From Heterobilharzia americana (taxonomy: Eukaryota > Platyhelminthes > Trematoda > Strigeidida > Schistosomatidae), in NCBI GenBank assembly GCA_944470555.2, contig OX104132.1, positions 11,727,755 through 11,791,754 of the forward strand: a stretch of 64,000 nt of DNA. Reading direction: 5' to 3'. The position numbers and the translations under genes are program-made. The notes beneath the pieces were generated by a model, which made no database searches, was not told the origin of the DNA, and worked only from the letters and a program-made list of their open reading frames with translations. This document shows, in pieces, positions 14,122 to 26,250 of the stretch. Within the stretch, counting starts at the first letter, position 1. Each line of letters opens with the position of its first letter.

Positions 14122-14320
14122 GCAGGTACATCCAGCTGACGAGTCCCAAGTAGGACGAAATGCACATCTTGGCTTCCACTGCTAACCGCTATCCATCTTT
14201 ACTGTAAATAGAACACAGGTATATCGAGGCATCCACGCAGGAGCCCATATGCCAATAGAGACCGATCAATTCGGTCCAATCAACGACGGTATAATACAAG
14301 CAATGAGACGCCCGTTTTCA
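14085..14320 (+). repeat. family A hammerhead SINE copy
   Basis: The ribozyme at 14122-14182 is preceded by GGGAACAACATCACTCACTG and followed by a body containing CAGGTATATCGAGGCATC, TTAGGAG-like CAGGAGCCCATATG, then TCAATTCGGTCCAATCAACG. The same body ends follow the ribozymes near 47925-48050 and appear at 55495-55560, which marks one dispersed family. Confidence 0.65.
14122..14182 (+). ncRNA. hammerhead ribozyme motif, family A, core intact
   Basis: CTGACGA lies at 14136-14142; position 7 is variable in hammerheads, so C is tolerated. Stem II is GTCC/GGAC and GAAA is at 14157-14160. Stem III is ATGC/ACAT with one weak pair, followed by the cleavage C at 14168. Stem I (ATCCAG with TTGGCT) has one mismatch. 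Probably weak but not disabled. Confidence 0.7.
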
Positions 14321-15895
14321 TTGGAATTTTTATGTTCCATCAGCACTAGTATGTGTGTGTATATGACCATACTTAGTATTTCTCAGTGTTTGTGCACTTT
14401 TATTTAAACTGATGTTTCGTACACATCACTATTTTCTTCAGCTGTCTTTCAAGAATACAGGGCTTAAAATGAATAGACAAGATGCCTTGTAAACACATTT
14501 CTCAAGCTAATCTTTGATTGGATAGGAAGTTTGTGGGGATCTTAAAGGGGTTTCCGTTATAAATGGACACTAGACAGAGAAACAATTCTTTATCTGCAGG
14601 CTGATAAAGCAATGGGCATTTAATCTTTTTTCCGCAGCTGACAATACACATGATCAAAGGTGTACTAATAAGTAACACCATATCATCTAACTGATTTACA
14701 TTTGTTTAATTATTTAGAAGCAAAAGCAATGAATTCTTTGCGTATATTTCAAAAATCTAGGTTGACCAAGGCCATTTTATGATTATGACACTAAGATTCT
14801 TTATTTCTTCAAGTATTATTGAATTTACTGTTTTTTTGGTTGTGGTTATAACGTGCACAGCGGTAGTGATAGTTATTTCTGACATTATCTGACACCTATT
14901 GTCTTTCTTTACCTGCTTGTTTTATACGACTGCCACTCTAACTAACTATCTACATAGCTCATTTATTCGTTTAAAAAATGTCATACCTGTTGAATATACT
15001 CAGAGACTGCTTGAATGAAGCTATTATTATGAAACCGGTTGGATTACTTGCATGTCACTCATTTTTCTTTTGATGTACTGATTTCCGTCTTACTCTTCTC
15101 CACCCCTTTCTGTTATCTTGAAAATATTTTAACTGATTACACTGATCAAGGTCAATCAATATCACTGTGTTTGTATTTCTGAGCCAGAATCGATGTAAAA
15201 TGATATTTTTTTTATAATGCTAAAATGCTTTTTCATACCAAATTACACTGGATAGAAAATGACGTTGGAGGAAAGAAAAAACTCGGTAGCCTATTTTCGC
15301 TCACTCTGAACTCTTTCTCATTCAGGGTTAGATACCCCTAAACAATATCGAATGATGACAGTACACAACCGTGACTGGATGACTTGGATGTGAAGTGGTT
15401 AAAGCAAGGCCCAATGGTCCTTCCTTGAATATATCGAATGGCGTTTTAAGGGTGGTGTGACAAGGATTTGTGCTTTGGGATAAAGCGGTTTCATAGTATC
15501 TTTTGGCCTTTAGTAGCCTTTTTTTCCTGATTTTGATGTGAGATGGTCGAAACAACTTTCACCTAGGAGTATCTGAACCAGGATGTTTGTTCTTGTAAAA
15601 CAAAGTTGATGTCACCTTTCATATTTTATACTTTTAAATGAGACTGATACTGACTTAATAGAGACTGATTATAAACTAGTTTAAGAGGAAACAGTGATGG
15701 GGATCATGGTTGCTTTTGACGCAGACTGGGACTAGCTAAGCCGCTTCAATAAAACAAAACGTGCTGCGGTGTGCTGTTGTCTGATATCAAAAATGAGTAC
15801 AGACTTCACTAATTCTTATACCACTACTACATTTAAAGATCAGTAAAATAACTCACCTTCCAATAGTCTATAATTCATTCATGCCAACTAGAAAC
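14321..15895. other. intergenic, nothing recognised
   Basis: No supported ORF. The 75-codon minus frame at 15328-15555 shows no motif. Confidence 0.4.
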
Positions 15896-15903
15896 CAGTT
15901 TCA

Positions 15904-17307
15904 AAACTGGATTCGAAATTACGACCGGAACAGCCTGATTGGCTTCATGTGTGGATCAAAATACAACGCTACGCTACGCATCGTCATCAATGAACAGAGC
16001 CTAGAATCGCAGTCAACTAGATATTTGCCTCAACTTCATCGACTTTAAAAGACCTTAGACAGCGTCGACCGAGAAGTAATTTGGCAGCTGCTTCAGCACT
16101 ACGGTTTTAGTGCCACAAACCTTTATCAACCTCATTCAACAGCAGCTATATGCTATATGATGCTACATGCTAAGTGATTCATAATGAAAAGTTTAGTGAC
16201 GCCTTTGAAGTGAAGACAGGAGTAAGACGAGGTTTCCACCAACTATCACCGATCACCTTTCTGATTGTTGTCGACTGGACTGGATCATGCAACAGACTAT
16301 GAGGTGCGAGAAGATGGGTATACGCTATTTGACTGATGAAAAGACCCCAGGAGATTTACATTTCGCCCATGATGATTTATGTGTAATGTGTTGTTGCACA
16401 AACTCAAAGATCTACAGGTGAAAACTAACAAGTTAGTTAAAGAGGCAAGGCAGAGAAGACAGGATTTCAGGTGAATGTAGAGAAGACAGAGGTGATGAAG
16501 ATACCAAGCCGCACCAACAGCAATAAGTACCAATCACCATCAACGGGACAAATCCGAAAGAAGTTGTCTGTTTCAACTACCTACCTACCTACCTATCTTC
16601 ATACCTAGGCAGCATCCTTTCATCTACAGGCGACGGGGCATAGATAAGGAAGTCAAAGCCAGCCACGATCGGAAAGACAGAAAGATAGGCCTTCCTTCAT
16701 CAATCTGAAATCAGTGCGTAGATCTACTGCACTCGACTCCACTGCACTGCACTGCACTGCCTCAGCATAAAGCGTGAGCAACATCCGGATTTTCAACACT
16801 AATTCAGTTAGTCAAGTCAGTGCTTCTGTGTGACTGTTGAGAGAGTTGGTGCATTATGGAAAGCATTTCCAACAAACTGCAAATATCCATAAACATCTAC
16901 CGCCTGCGTTTACTTCATACTCAAGATCATATGGCCAGAATAACAAGAATAAGCAACAAGGAACCCTGGCTGGCTGGCAACGAACCAAACAACCAAAACC
17001 TATCACCCATCAAATATGCAGAAGAGGAAAGTGGAGATGGATTGGATTGGACATTCGCCGAGAAGACGGTTTTGGGACATCGTGTGTCAGACCAAACCTT
17101 GAGTCGAAGCCAAGTGGGAAACGACGAGTTGGTCGTCCGAGGTGAGGGTGACATGGAGGAGATTGTATGAGGAAGAAATGAAAGTTTCTGAGTAGTTGTG
17201 GAGCGAGGTTTAAAAGATTGGATAGAAGAGAGTGAAATGGAGACGTGCTGCTGAATCCCTATGTTCCACTAGGAACCTAAGGGTAGATAATAAAAAATAA
17301 TAAAAAG
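15904..17307 (+). mobile_element. 5'-truncated RTE retrotransposon with its 3' tail
   Basis: It begins in the reverse transcriptase region (ACTGGATTCGAAATTACG, equivalent to 63056 onward). It runs through the motif A neighbourhood (nucleotides for FIDFKR and SVDREVIWQLLQHYG), the post-RT region (ARITRISNKEPWLAG) and the tail GTTCCACTAGGAACC followed by TAATAAAAAATAATAAAAAG. CAGTTTCA at 15896-15903 and 17308-17315 may be an 8-base target duplication. Many frameshifts and in-frame stops are present. It carries short tandem expansions (ACCTACC near 16577-16597, CACTG near 16738-16760) shared with 4351-4886. Confidence 0.8.
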
Positions 17308-17569
17308 CAGTTTCATTCCAAGATTTTCTTTTTACACGCACTAGAACGATGTACGATATTAGAAAATTTCAGATAACTATTATGATCTTAACTTATTTAG
17401 AAGGTACTTGAGTTATCCTAGTAGTAACTAATCCATGAAACCAATTTCACTGCTCACTTTATAAAAACATTCCCTGGGTTCTGAATTCATTCAAGTTTCA
17501 AATGATTTACCCTTATCTGTCTTCAATAACAGAGTGCAGAGAGGTAGACATTATGGCATAAGTGAATAT

Positions 17570-17930
17570 TGACCTGTGATCAACAAATCCTCACAAACTT
17601 CCTAGTGCTTCTAGAGGAGTTTTTGTGAAGTCGCAACCCGTAGGGCAAACCAAGTGTGACTTGAGGACAATTACTCTGAGGTTGCATTGGTTTTAGGTCA
17701 TGCTATATCGCAAACTGACAAAAGCAGAAAAATGTGAACCATTGGGTACCAACCCAATGGCTTAATGATAACGTGGTGGCTACGAAACCGGAGAGTCCTG
17801 TGTTCGGTTTCTGGTTTGAAATATCTGTTCAGTACTGTTAGGTGACTAGTGGTTCCTCAACTAGTGTCAGTTTACGGTGGATACCACTATGTAGTTAATA
17901 AATTCCCACAAACCTCCAGAAATGGACATA
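17570..17930 (+). repeat. diverged family B SINE copy with tRNA-like head
   Basis: The upstream arm (ACTTGAGGACAATTACTCTG, TTTTAGGTCATGCTATATCG) matches 18620-18690 and 58055-58110. A tRNA-like block then follows (ACCCAATGGCTTAATGATAA, GTTTCTGGTTTGAAAT). The ribozyme segment is lost or too diverged to see. It ends TTTACGGTGGATACC and CCCACAAACCTCCAG like other family B ends. Confidence 0.55.
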
Positions 17931-18519
17931 GATCCTACTAAGAAAGTGGAGTTGTTTAGTTTGTTACACTTTGCAATAATACAAAAGGTGATGATGGACA
18001 GAAACGGAAGGATAACGAAATAAACAAAATAATATAAACAGAGAGAGAAAATGCATCAATGCGAGTCAACAAAATGTTCAGAAGTCTCAGTAGAAAAAGA
18101 TAGAAAGTGAGGGCAACTATTCTGGTGTGATCGATTTTGTATGCGTACACTGCTAGTCAACGAAAGCAATCTTGAATATTGTTGGGACCGTCTAAAGTAG
18201 CTACATCTATCATACTAGCATTTTTAAGTTGCGATAATGACTAGAAGTGAAAAGAATACTAGAACACGACAGGATTCGAAACAGTGACCTCAGGATTTCT
18301 GGCGCAACTCTGTACCTAAGAGGTTACAAGTTAGTGGGATGAAATCAAGGATTCTATGAAGGTAGGAAACGTGGCCACGTATGTTCCTTTTACTGGATTG
18401 TATTACTGTTGTATGATTTCCATGTCAGTCACCCTTTTTCATGCAGTATTAAGCAGCTAACCTTACTCCAATATCCCTTCAGCTTCTCTGACAGTATTTC
18501 CTGTTCATTTTGGGGGTTT

Positions 18520-18920
18520 GTGGGTATTTATTGATTTCAAGTTAATATAGATCATCAACTGATGACTAGCTCCGAGAGATGATTCCTGAAGTTTCGATTA
18601 AAAGTCGTGACCAGTGGGGGAAACCGGGTGGACGTGAGGACAAATACTCAACGATGACATTGGCTGGTGGTCATGATGTATCGTGAACTGACAGGAATAG
18701 GAAAGATGAACCATTGGATACCGACCCAGTTACTCAACGGTTACGTGCTGGCTGCGGGATCTGAAGGTCCCGGGTTCGTTCCCTAGCAGGATCACTGGTG
18801 CACATTTCTGAGGATTCCTATACTAGGACGAAGCACCTGTCCAGTGCTCCCAGATTTTCAGTGTTTCTTCAACTGATGTTAGTCTATGATGAATACTAAC
18901 TAGAAATTTTAACTATGTTA
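18520..18920 (+). repeat. family B hammerhead SINE with tRNA-like head
   Basis: Order: an arm (TTGATTTCAAGTTAATATAG, GATGACTAGCTCCGAGAG, GTGGACGTGAGGACAAATAC), then a tRNA-like head at 18720-18795 with B box GGGTTCGTTCCC, then the ribozyme, then the tail CAACTGATGTTAGTCTATGA. The tRNA-like head implies origin from an RNA polymerase III transcript; transcription here is not shown. Confidence 0.7.
18798..18848 (+). ncRNA. decayed hammerhead motif, family B
   Basis: CTGAGGA is present, but stem II GTCC has become TTCC and GAAA has become GAAG. Stem I (GCAC against GTGC) and the cleavage triplet region CTGTCCAGTGC remain. Probably inactive. Confidence 0.6.
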
Positions 18921-18984
18921 GTACGATCAAGTGGTAGAAACGCATCACGAATTCACATAGCTGTCAGACGAACCTTTTAGTGAC

Positions 18985-19095
18985 TGGAGTGAAATAAAAA
19001 TATGGTCAGCAGCTTGGTTAGTAGGTTACCGGGTCAGCGATTCGAATCCTGCTGTGGTCCTGGTTTCCATTTCTTCTTCTGTCATCCCCCAGTAT
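18985..19095 (+). repeat. short tRNA-like element
   Basis: GTGAAATAAAAATATGGTC precedes a tRNA-like block (CAGCTTGGTTAGTAGGTTAC, then GATTCGAATCCTGCTG), followed by a T-rich segment and TTCTTCTGTCATC. The same order occurs at 43370-43490. It is not a functional tRNA because the arms do not fold into a regular cloverleaf. Confidence 0.5.
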
Positions 19096-20413
19096 CAGTT
19101 TCCTTTGTGTTGATTTTTAGTAGTGTCCTATGCCTATTAAACAGTTATTCAATACTGCGAAGGGGGACAGAGGTTAATAATCATTTCTTCTGCACTTTTT
19201 CACAGGAATCAAGAGCTTATGATTCTACTTTATGTCTGAGATTCTCAAGGTTCAAGGAGATTAATTCATGTTAGTGCTTATAGGTAAGCCTAGTTAGCAA
19301 GTTACGCTTGAAGTTTGAAACATCATGTTGAGGGTTCTGATTTCAAACACTTCACTTTTATCGACAACTGAGACTATAAACAAACAGCTATGTATTACTT
19401 ATCCACATAGTAACTAGGTGAAACTGTTTGTCGATGAATCAAATTAAACATTTGGTTAGTAGGTTGGTCTTATAGCCTATTGTATACTGCTGTTTCTATT
19501 GTTTATCTATGCTTCATCAAGTTGATCTTGGTTAGCTCATGTAAAGTATCGAAGTCCCAATGTTTATTAGTCAGCCGTACCATTTTAACTCGACATCTCC
19601 GAAAAGTTTCTTTGCTCATGTTCAATGTGCTAATTGAAGGATTCCGTCAACTAAAGCCATGACTGTATTTCATTGCAGGTAGAGAAGCTATTGTATTTGT
19701 ACTTATCTGAACGCTTAAACATTCACCAATATTTGTAGGTGTGCAGGATTTCTAGCTGACTCAGTGATTGAAACATCGAAAATGGTTCACTGTGTAAATC
19801 GTGTTTGATTTGCAAAGAGTTTTACCGTCAAAAAGAAAAACTTGATCCACCATTACGAGAGTAATAGGTTTTTGCGAGTATCAAGTTGTAGATATATAGA
19901 TAACTGGATCACGTCTCAATGGGTGGTACTTTAAATACCAAGAAGCCTGAAGGTTTTAGGTTAGAAGCCGTTCATAATCATAGGTGACTGTTGTTGATGA
20001 GTCTCATCAGAGTTTCGTTTAGCAATTGAGCTCCCTAACTTGAAGTGGTTACGCAACAGATTTCCTTATGCGTAACACTCAAGTGGTATTAGGAGTAAAC
20101 TGTATCTGTATGCACATTGTTAAGGGTGTATTCAGTCTAACTAATCGGCTGGTCAGTTAAGCAGATTAGACTGCTCTGAACTGTTCGAATTCCCCATGAT
20201 GCGAATTTCTTCAGGTAAATCAGTTATGAGCCCGGCTCATTTGAATCAGGTTAGTGAAATTTATGGATCACTGTAACTACTTCCTAACTACTCATGTTGC
20301 ACAGTAGTATATGTCACCAGGTATAAAAGTTTCATGCATTTTTTAAACAATCAGTTTTCGTGATTTTATTTCTGATCTCACAAATCCATTGTTCATTTTT
20401 GACAATTTTATAG
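19096..20413. other. presumed intron upstream of the long exon
   Basis: No coding exon can be supported. The segment ends in TTTTGACAATTTTATAG, a T-rich 3' splice site directly before the open frame at 20414. Confidence 0.45.
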
Positions 20414-23400
20414 GCTCCTCAGTTGGTGAATCAACGCTTACTTCAGGCACATACACCTTACCAGCCAAGCAACAACCATCAGTTGATCGAGATACTCTAT
20501 CTCCTTGCAAATTTGAACAGACTATTATTTATACTCCAAATAGCCATTACTGGAAACATAATTCTAGTGAACAATATCGTCCAGTCTCAGCGCCAAAGAT
20601 CTATACAGAGGATAAACTAGAAATGATGAATGTAGATCCTGTGGTAAAGTATCGTGACCTAGAACATTCTCAGGCTAGAAACACCTTACAACGTTATCAT
20701 CATCTTCAAACAAATGGACCATCCAATGGAAACTACAGTGTTCGATCGAGCTATGAGATTGAACTGAACAACTTTCGAAGTCCTAACCACAGCAACAAGA
20801 GTCTTAATAATAATAATAATAATAATAGCAAAAACAGATCTCACTCAAGATTCAATACAATTTCAAGTTCATTTAACCGTAATCCTGGAAGTGATGACTT
20901 AAAATTCTATTCCTCTGTAAGATCTCATTCAAATCCATTTAAAGCAAATTATGACCATCAAAATACATTGAGTAATAATGATGCTCATGAATTCATTGGG
21001 GCTGTTGCGTCACCTAGACGTTCACTTCTTCATAATTTGCAGAATCAGTCAAAATTTTCTCATCTGGAAGGAATATCAACATCAAAGTCTATAGGCAATC
21101 ATGAAAAACATTCATCATCAACTCGTTCACTTTGTACAGGCTTACCATCTAATAAGTATGTAGAACAGACTGCAGAGATTGGTTTGTATAAGACTGCAAT
21201 GTTTGTTATTCCTTCACCGAATTCAAATTCTTTGACCAATATGCACAATATCATGGACAGATATGGACAATCAAGTCATCGTCATCATCCTCATCAGCAG
21301 CAACAACAGCATCGTCAAAATCATCACCGTCATCATTCGCATCATCGTTATAACCATAAAGATTGTGGTGATAACAGTCTGAATACAAAATCGTTTGATG
21401 ATAAAGTGCGTACTTATGTTTGTAGTGGTTGTGGACGTACAACGTCGAAACGGAAAAAATCGAAACATTTAACACCAGCACCTGCTTATTCTTGTGTTTC
21501 ATTAGATAAGTGTTCAACACCACATTTCGTTAGCTCAGAATTTAAAAATCATTCTCACTTTGATGTAACTGATGAATACGATCGTAGCATTTTCAAGTCG
21601 CCTGGACGTTATCAAGAAGATCAACTGTATCGTGCATCACCTGTTAGAAAATCTCTTGATTATAATGAACAAAAACGCATACAGCACAATATCAACTGTA
21701 AGACTAATTATAGTGATAGTAGCAATAGTTTGGACAAAATAAAATCCTATAACCATCTGCCTAAAAGCCTACAACCATCAAATACAACCCCAAGATCAGA
21801 TTGTAATAAAATTGTAGTTGACATAAAACCGAGACAGATGAATGAAGCAGACAAACAGCAGCATATAACCCAGTGGATACAAATAGGAACCTTGGGAGAT
21901 ACAGCAAATTCAGCAACTGCATCACCTCTTCCACCAGATGAATACCAAGATAGAGATTTATTAATGCTTAACCTGTCCAAGTATTCTGATGAAGCTGATG
22001 TCGCAGTAACCGTTAGTGATTACGCAGAAGCTGATATTGGCTGGACACGTTCACGAATGACTTTTAGTAGACAAGATAACCAGCAGGTGAAGTTGAAATC
22101 CACTAACCAACCTACAACATCACCGTCATTGTCGCCTCGTGAACAACACCAGAGAGAACAATATAAACAGCGGCATGAGTATAAAGCAAAAAATCAACCG
22201 AAAATAGAGATTATAAAACAGATGACAAACTCGCAACAAAACGGTGAGCAAAATCAAAAGATCAACAAAGACAGTTCACCCAGAAATGTACCAGAGTTTG
22301 ATTACGCGAATACTTCTAAGAATGAAATCAAACTAGAGTTTGTAAATAACGTAAATCACTATAGTAACAGTAACGACAATGATGGTAATAACAGTGTTAT
22401 CAGTGAAAAAGGTGACATGAAGAATCCACCACTAACTGAATTGATGAATAAAGAGACAGAGTTTGTGAAGGCTGAATCATATCATAAAAATGGTACTGAG
22501 AAGAATACATCTTCAGAGACATTGGACTCAAGTGCATCTAGATCAACGCCTATTGGCTATCGTAAAACTGACACTGAACGTGTTATTACAATTAAAGGCT
22601 CAAAAGTATTAAATAACAATGGAAAAAATTCTACTCAATTCAAATTATCACAAGAAAAAGTATCTCCAACTCTAAGTCTGAATATTGATTCTGATAGTCA
22701 AAGCGTTTCACTGACATCATTGAGAGCACCTCCACGTGTACCACCTAAACCAAAAACATGCGAAACTGAAGGAATATTATCAAATGGTAGGAAGAAGAGA
22801 GCATCCACGCTAACAGCAGCTGAAATACGCTACATGAACAGTAAAATATCTAGTAATTTGTCAAATTTTAGAGATATTAACTCTTTGTTTTCAACTACAC
22901 AGTTAAACAAAACTGATACATTGAATACATCAACTGTAGCAGCTACTGAACTATTTCCAAATTTAGTTCAAAATCGTGATACACCGATTCCAAATGTGAA
23001 GAATTTAGTTTCATACTTTTCTGAGTTGATACGTCTTCATACTGATGTACAAGATTCACATCACATATCACTGGCAAGTGACATTAATAATCTTAATCGA
23101 GAAAAAGGTTTTGACTTTGGAAGTCCTGTTAGTCATCATGAAGAAGCAAATGGAGGGGATGGAGTTGATGATGAAATACATACACCAGCGAGTATATCAC
23201 CATTTCTTCTACATCATGAGACTCCTACAGCGCGTGAACGTCGTCTACAAGCTGTAGAAATGTTAAGACGTCGTTCATTGGCGCATATGAAATACGATCC
23301 TTATAGAGTGTTCCCACCAGGATATAGTGCCTCATCATCTTCATTCTTAGACAGATTAAGCCAGAGAATGACAGATGGAAACCGTGAAGATTATGCTACT

Positions 23401-23532
23401 GACGACAACATTTGTAGTGGTGAAAATAATTATGACACTGATCCAATTCAACGACCGCTTTCAGCACCGAGATTTCAAGTTCGAATGCAAGCAAACCTAC
23501 AAAAGGACTCAACGGCTATAGCAACTCAATAA
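20414..23532 (+). CDS. long (terminal) exon of a low-complexity protein of unknown function
   Basis: An open frame of about 1,039 residues enters at the acceptor TTTTATAG (20406-20413) and closes at TAA 23530-23532. The frame stays open a few codons upstream, but with no ATG there, so I treat it as the 3' exon of a multi-exon gene whose earlier exons I cannot find. Residue numbers from 20389: poly-Asn about 140-147; His/Gln-rich block about 296-324; a possible metal-binding set C345-x2-C348 and C369-x5-C375; KQQHITQWIQIGTLGD near 491; a Pro-rich SH3-ligand-like APPRVPPKPK near 780; and a basic, probably helical RERRLQAVEMLRRRSLAHMK near 947 followed by YDPYRVFPPGY. The last two look the most constrained. 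There are no transmembrane or enzymatic motifs. The composition suggests a cytoplasmic scaffold or signalling protein, which is inference only. Length, codon regularity and lack of stops make it a real coding exon. Confidence 0.85.
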
Positions 23533-24357
23533 GTTAAAATCCAGTGTCTTCTAGAAATGATTTCTGGTTAAGCCATGATCGCACAATCAACTCTTGCGAT
23601 TTGTTCTGCTATGAATCTTATCCAATTCAGTGGACTTTTTTAATTGATTAGCTTTGATTTTCCTTTTCCTTTCCATATTTTTCCGTTCTATTTACTCTTA
23701 TTTCTCTCTTCGATATGTTCATTAAAAGCCCACCAGCAAGGTGTTTGTACTAAAGTAGAATTTTGTTTCATTATTTAAATTTCTTGTTTAAGTATACATA
23801 GATGGTTGTTTCCTTCAATGTTCAAGGTTTAATTTTCCACCATCATTTTGAGATATACCATGAATTATGGCCTAAGTAATTTATGATTAAACGGAAATCG
23901 CCGATAATGATGTTATAGTGTAAAAATAATTAAAGAATTCATTTTCGTGAGGAAGTCGTTGTTTTATGGTTAAATGGAGAAGTAAATGGTTGAAATCGAA
24001 CGTGTATGTAGTCAGAACATTGACTACTGGACTTCGCTAGCCAAGCCTAGTACATCATGAGTGATAAGGTAAGGAATGAACAGTAAACTAACCAATGTAC
24101 GCGCACTAACCAATGAATGGTACCGGGTTTGGATATCAAGGATAAAGTGTTGACTGAAGCTCATCGATCAAGTTAAGTAATGTGAAACTATTGTGTAGTA
24201 TTTTGATATTAGATATCAGGAAGCTGCGCATCACAGTATCATGCAACACAATTTGGTGAACATGCCTCAGACTTGATCAAAAGACAGCTCATGCCTTTGA
24301 AACAAAAGGAATTTCCTAAGAATTGCAGACTCTTTTCACTGATTAGTTACAGCAAAC
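23533..24357 (+). other. probable 3' UTR, then spacer
   Basis: AT-rich sequence after the stop codon. ATTAAA occurs near 23723 and ATTAAAG near 23930, but no canonical AATAAA stands out close to the stop, so the cleavage site is not fixed. Nothing else was recognised. Confidence 0.4.
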
Positions 24358-24375
24358 ATGAAATCTAGGTGAAGA
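24358..24375. repeat. left copy of the PLE flanking direct repeat
   Basis: ATGAAATCTAGGTGAAGA here and ATGAAACTAGGTGAAGA at 26249-26265 differ by one base indel and bracket the Penelope-like element. They are a likely target site duplication. Confidence 0.6.
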
Positions 24376-24416
24376 TATAAGTGAGAAACATTTTCACTGT
24401 GGTAGAATTCAATTCC

Positions 24417-24554
24417 ATATTAGATTTGTTTATTTGGTTTATAACACGCAGTAATACGGTATTATTTACTGGATGACGTTTCCAGCATAAATTATTTACT
24501 ATTCATAACCGTATCAATGTAATCACACCACTTTCGACATCTGATTTTTATAGT
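24417..24554 (+). repeat. left inverted arm (pLTR) of the Penelope-like element
   Basis: CATATTAGATTTG at the outer end to CATCTGATTTTTATAGTT at the inner end. Its reverse complement matches 26137-26250, apart from about 22 extra bases (AACACGCAGTAATACGGTAT region). It contains CTGG ATGACGTTTCCAG, whose complement CTGGAAACGTCATCCAG resembles the GAAAC half of a PLE hammerhead. Confidence 0.8.
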
Positions 24555-26136
24555 TATGCCACCTCGTATTACTTGTTTCTAGCAGTAGTCATGAGTAAAG
24601 CTAAGAAATCTACAGCTGATTTGACATGCCGCCTAAACCATCTGTAAGTGAGTTTAACTGGTTTAACTAAGTGCCTAAAACTCATAATCCCATTAGAAAC
24701 ATAGTTGACTTCTGAAATACCCCAACATATGAACTAGCAGAGCACTTAGCATTCTATTAGGAACCGTTCAAACTTCAGACTAGTAAACTCTTACGAGTTA
24801 AAACTAAGGCTAAATGATCTACATATAAAAGAGGATGAAAAAATGTTTAGTTTCGATGTAACCAACCTTTATACTAAAATACCAGTCAATATGGCACTGG
24901 AGGCAGTCAGAAATCAACTAAATATTGACTCATAACTTACGGAACTAAGGTGTTGGTTGATGAGATCGTATTAGGCGTACAGTTGTGCATCACCACCGCA
25001 CTCTTTAAGTTTCAGGACAAAATATACAGTCAAACAGAAGAAGTAGTAATGGGATAGCTAATATCCGCAATCTTAGCAGATATTTATGGATAGTTGGGAA
25101 AACACGTCTTTGCAAACGTTCGGTCCTGCACCAAAAATATGGTGGGGATATGTGGATGATACATTCAATGTGTTGAAATGGGAACATGTCGACAATTTCC
25201 TCATACATATAAACTCAGTAGCAGGCACAATCCAGTTCAATTACCGGGTAAAAGATGAACAAGGAGAATTACTTATGTTGGATTGCAAGATAAAATGAAG
25301 GACAGACGATGGTTTGGATATTACTGTTTACAGAAAACCAAAACATTCTTATAGGTGTCAAGACTTCTAATCGACTCATCCAACGTCAGTTCAGGCAGGT
25401 TTAGTCAGATGTTTAAATGATAGATCTACAAAGCTGACTAGCCAGTACAAAGACCCAGACAAGGAACTGAAACCCATCAGAGATGTGCTAATAGTTAATG
25501 ACTGTTTTCTGCAGTTGATTAAGAGATTCAATGGACACACAAGAAACGAAATAATAACAGTAACACGAGTACGAATAATAACAACAGCACGAGTAGAAGA
25601 GTTCACAGCCTATATTGAGTTACCCTATAAGGAAGGCACATCAGAAACTTTACTTAAGATCCTCAACAATGCTGTAATTAGGGTGACATTTCAACCTACA
25701 AACTCACTCAGAGACAAGCTTTGTCGGCTTAAGGATTCGATAGATCCAATTAAGTAAAACCATATAATCTATTGAATTCCATGTAATGACTACGAGGTCA
25801 AGCACATAGGTCAAACTAGCCGGTCGGGGTCAGTTAGAATAGCCGAACATCGGAATTTAGATAAATATAGAATGACACACCCGAATAAGTTCAATAATGT
25901 CGAAAATAACTCAGCCATTGGATCGAACGCATTGATACACAACCACATACCATAAGGTGGGATTAAACCACTGTACTTAAGTCAAGTATAGTTAGGTGGA
26001 GAGGTCGAGAGACTGATTACTGAATCTCTGTATGTCGAATCAACACCCAACACATGTAATAGAAATGACGCGAAGCCTACACCAGAGATATGGAGAATTT
26101 TACTACCAATAAAAACAAAGAATAAGAGGTAACAGA

Positions 26137-26250
26137 ACTATAAAAATCAGATGTTGAAAGTGGTGTGATTACATCGATATGATTATGAGTAGTAAATAAT
26201 TTATGCTGGAAACGTCATCCAGTAATAAACCAAATAATCAAATCTAATAT
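26137..26250 (-). repeat. right inverted arm (pLTR) of the Penelope-like element
   Basis: Inverted partner of 24417-24554, from AACTATAAAAATCAGATG to AAATCTAATATG. It includes TTATGCTGGAAACGTCATCC. Confidence 0.8.

Larger units (their letters stand above)
24376..26250 (+). mobile_element. Penelope-like element, truncated, with inverted terminal repeats
   Basis: Plus-strand frames, broken by stops, give a Penelope-type reverse transcriptase: MFSFDVTNLYTKIP (motif A), PQS*QIFMDSWEN (degenerate LADIYMD-like motif), WWGYVDDTFNVL (catalytic YVDD), LLMLDCKIK, and GLDITVYRKPKHSY. At 25485-25757 comes the connector (LPYKEGTSETLLKILNNA). Then come remnants of a GIY-YIG-type endonuclease (CNDYEVKHIGQTSRSGSVR, AEHRN). 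Bounding arms 24417-24554 and 26137-26250 are inverted copies, a configuration known for PLE pseudo-LTRs. At about 1.9 kb it is shorter than a complete PLE, and its N-terminal part is missing. Confidence 0.85.

Noticed and set aside
21251..21523. Minus-strand ORFs with Asp-rich or Met/Thr-rich tails
   Set aside because: Antisense to the His/Gln-rich block of the long exon.
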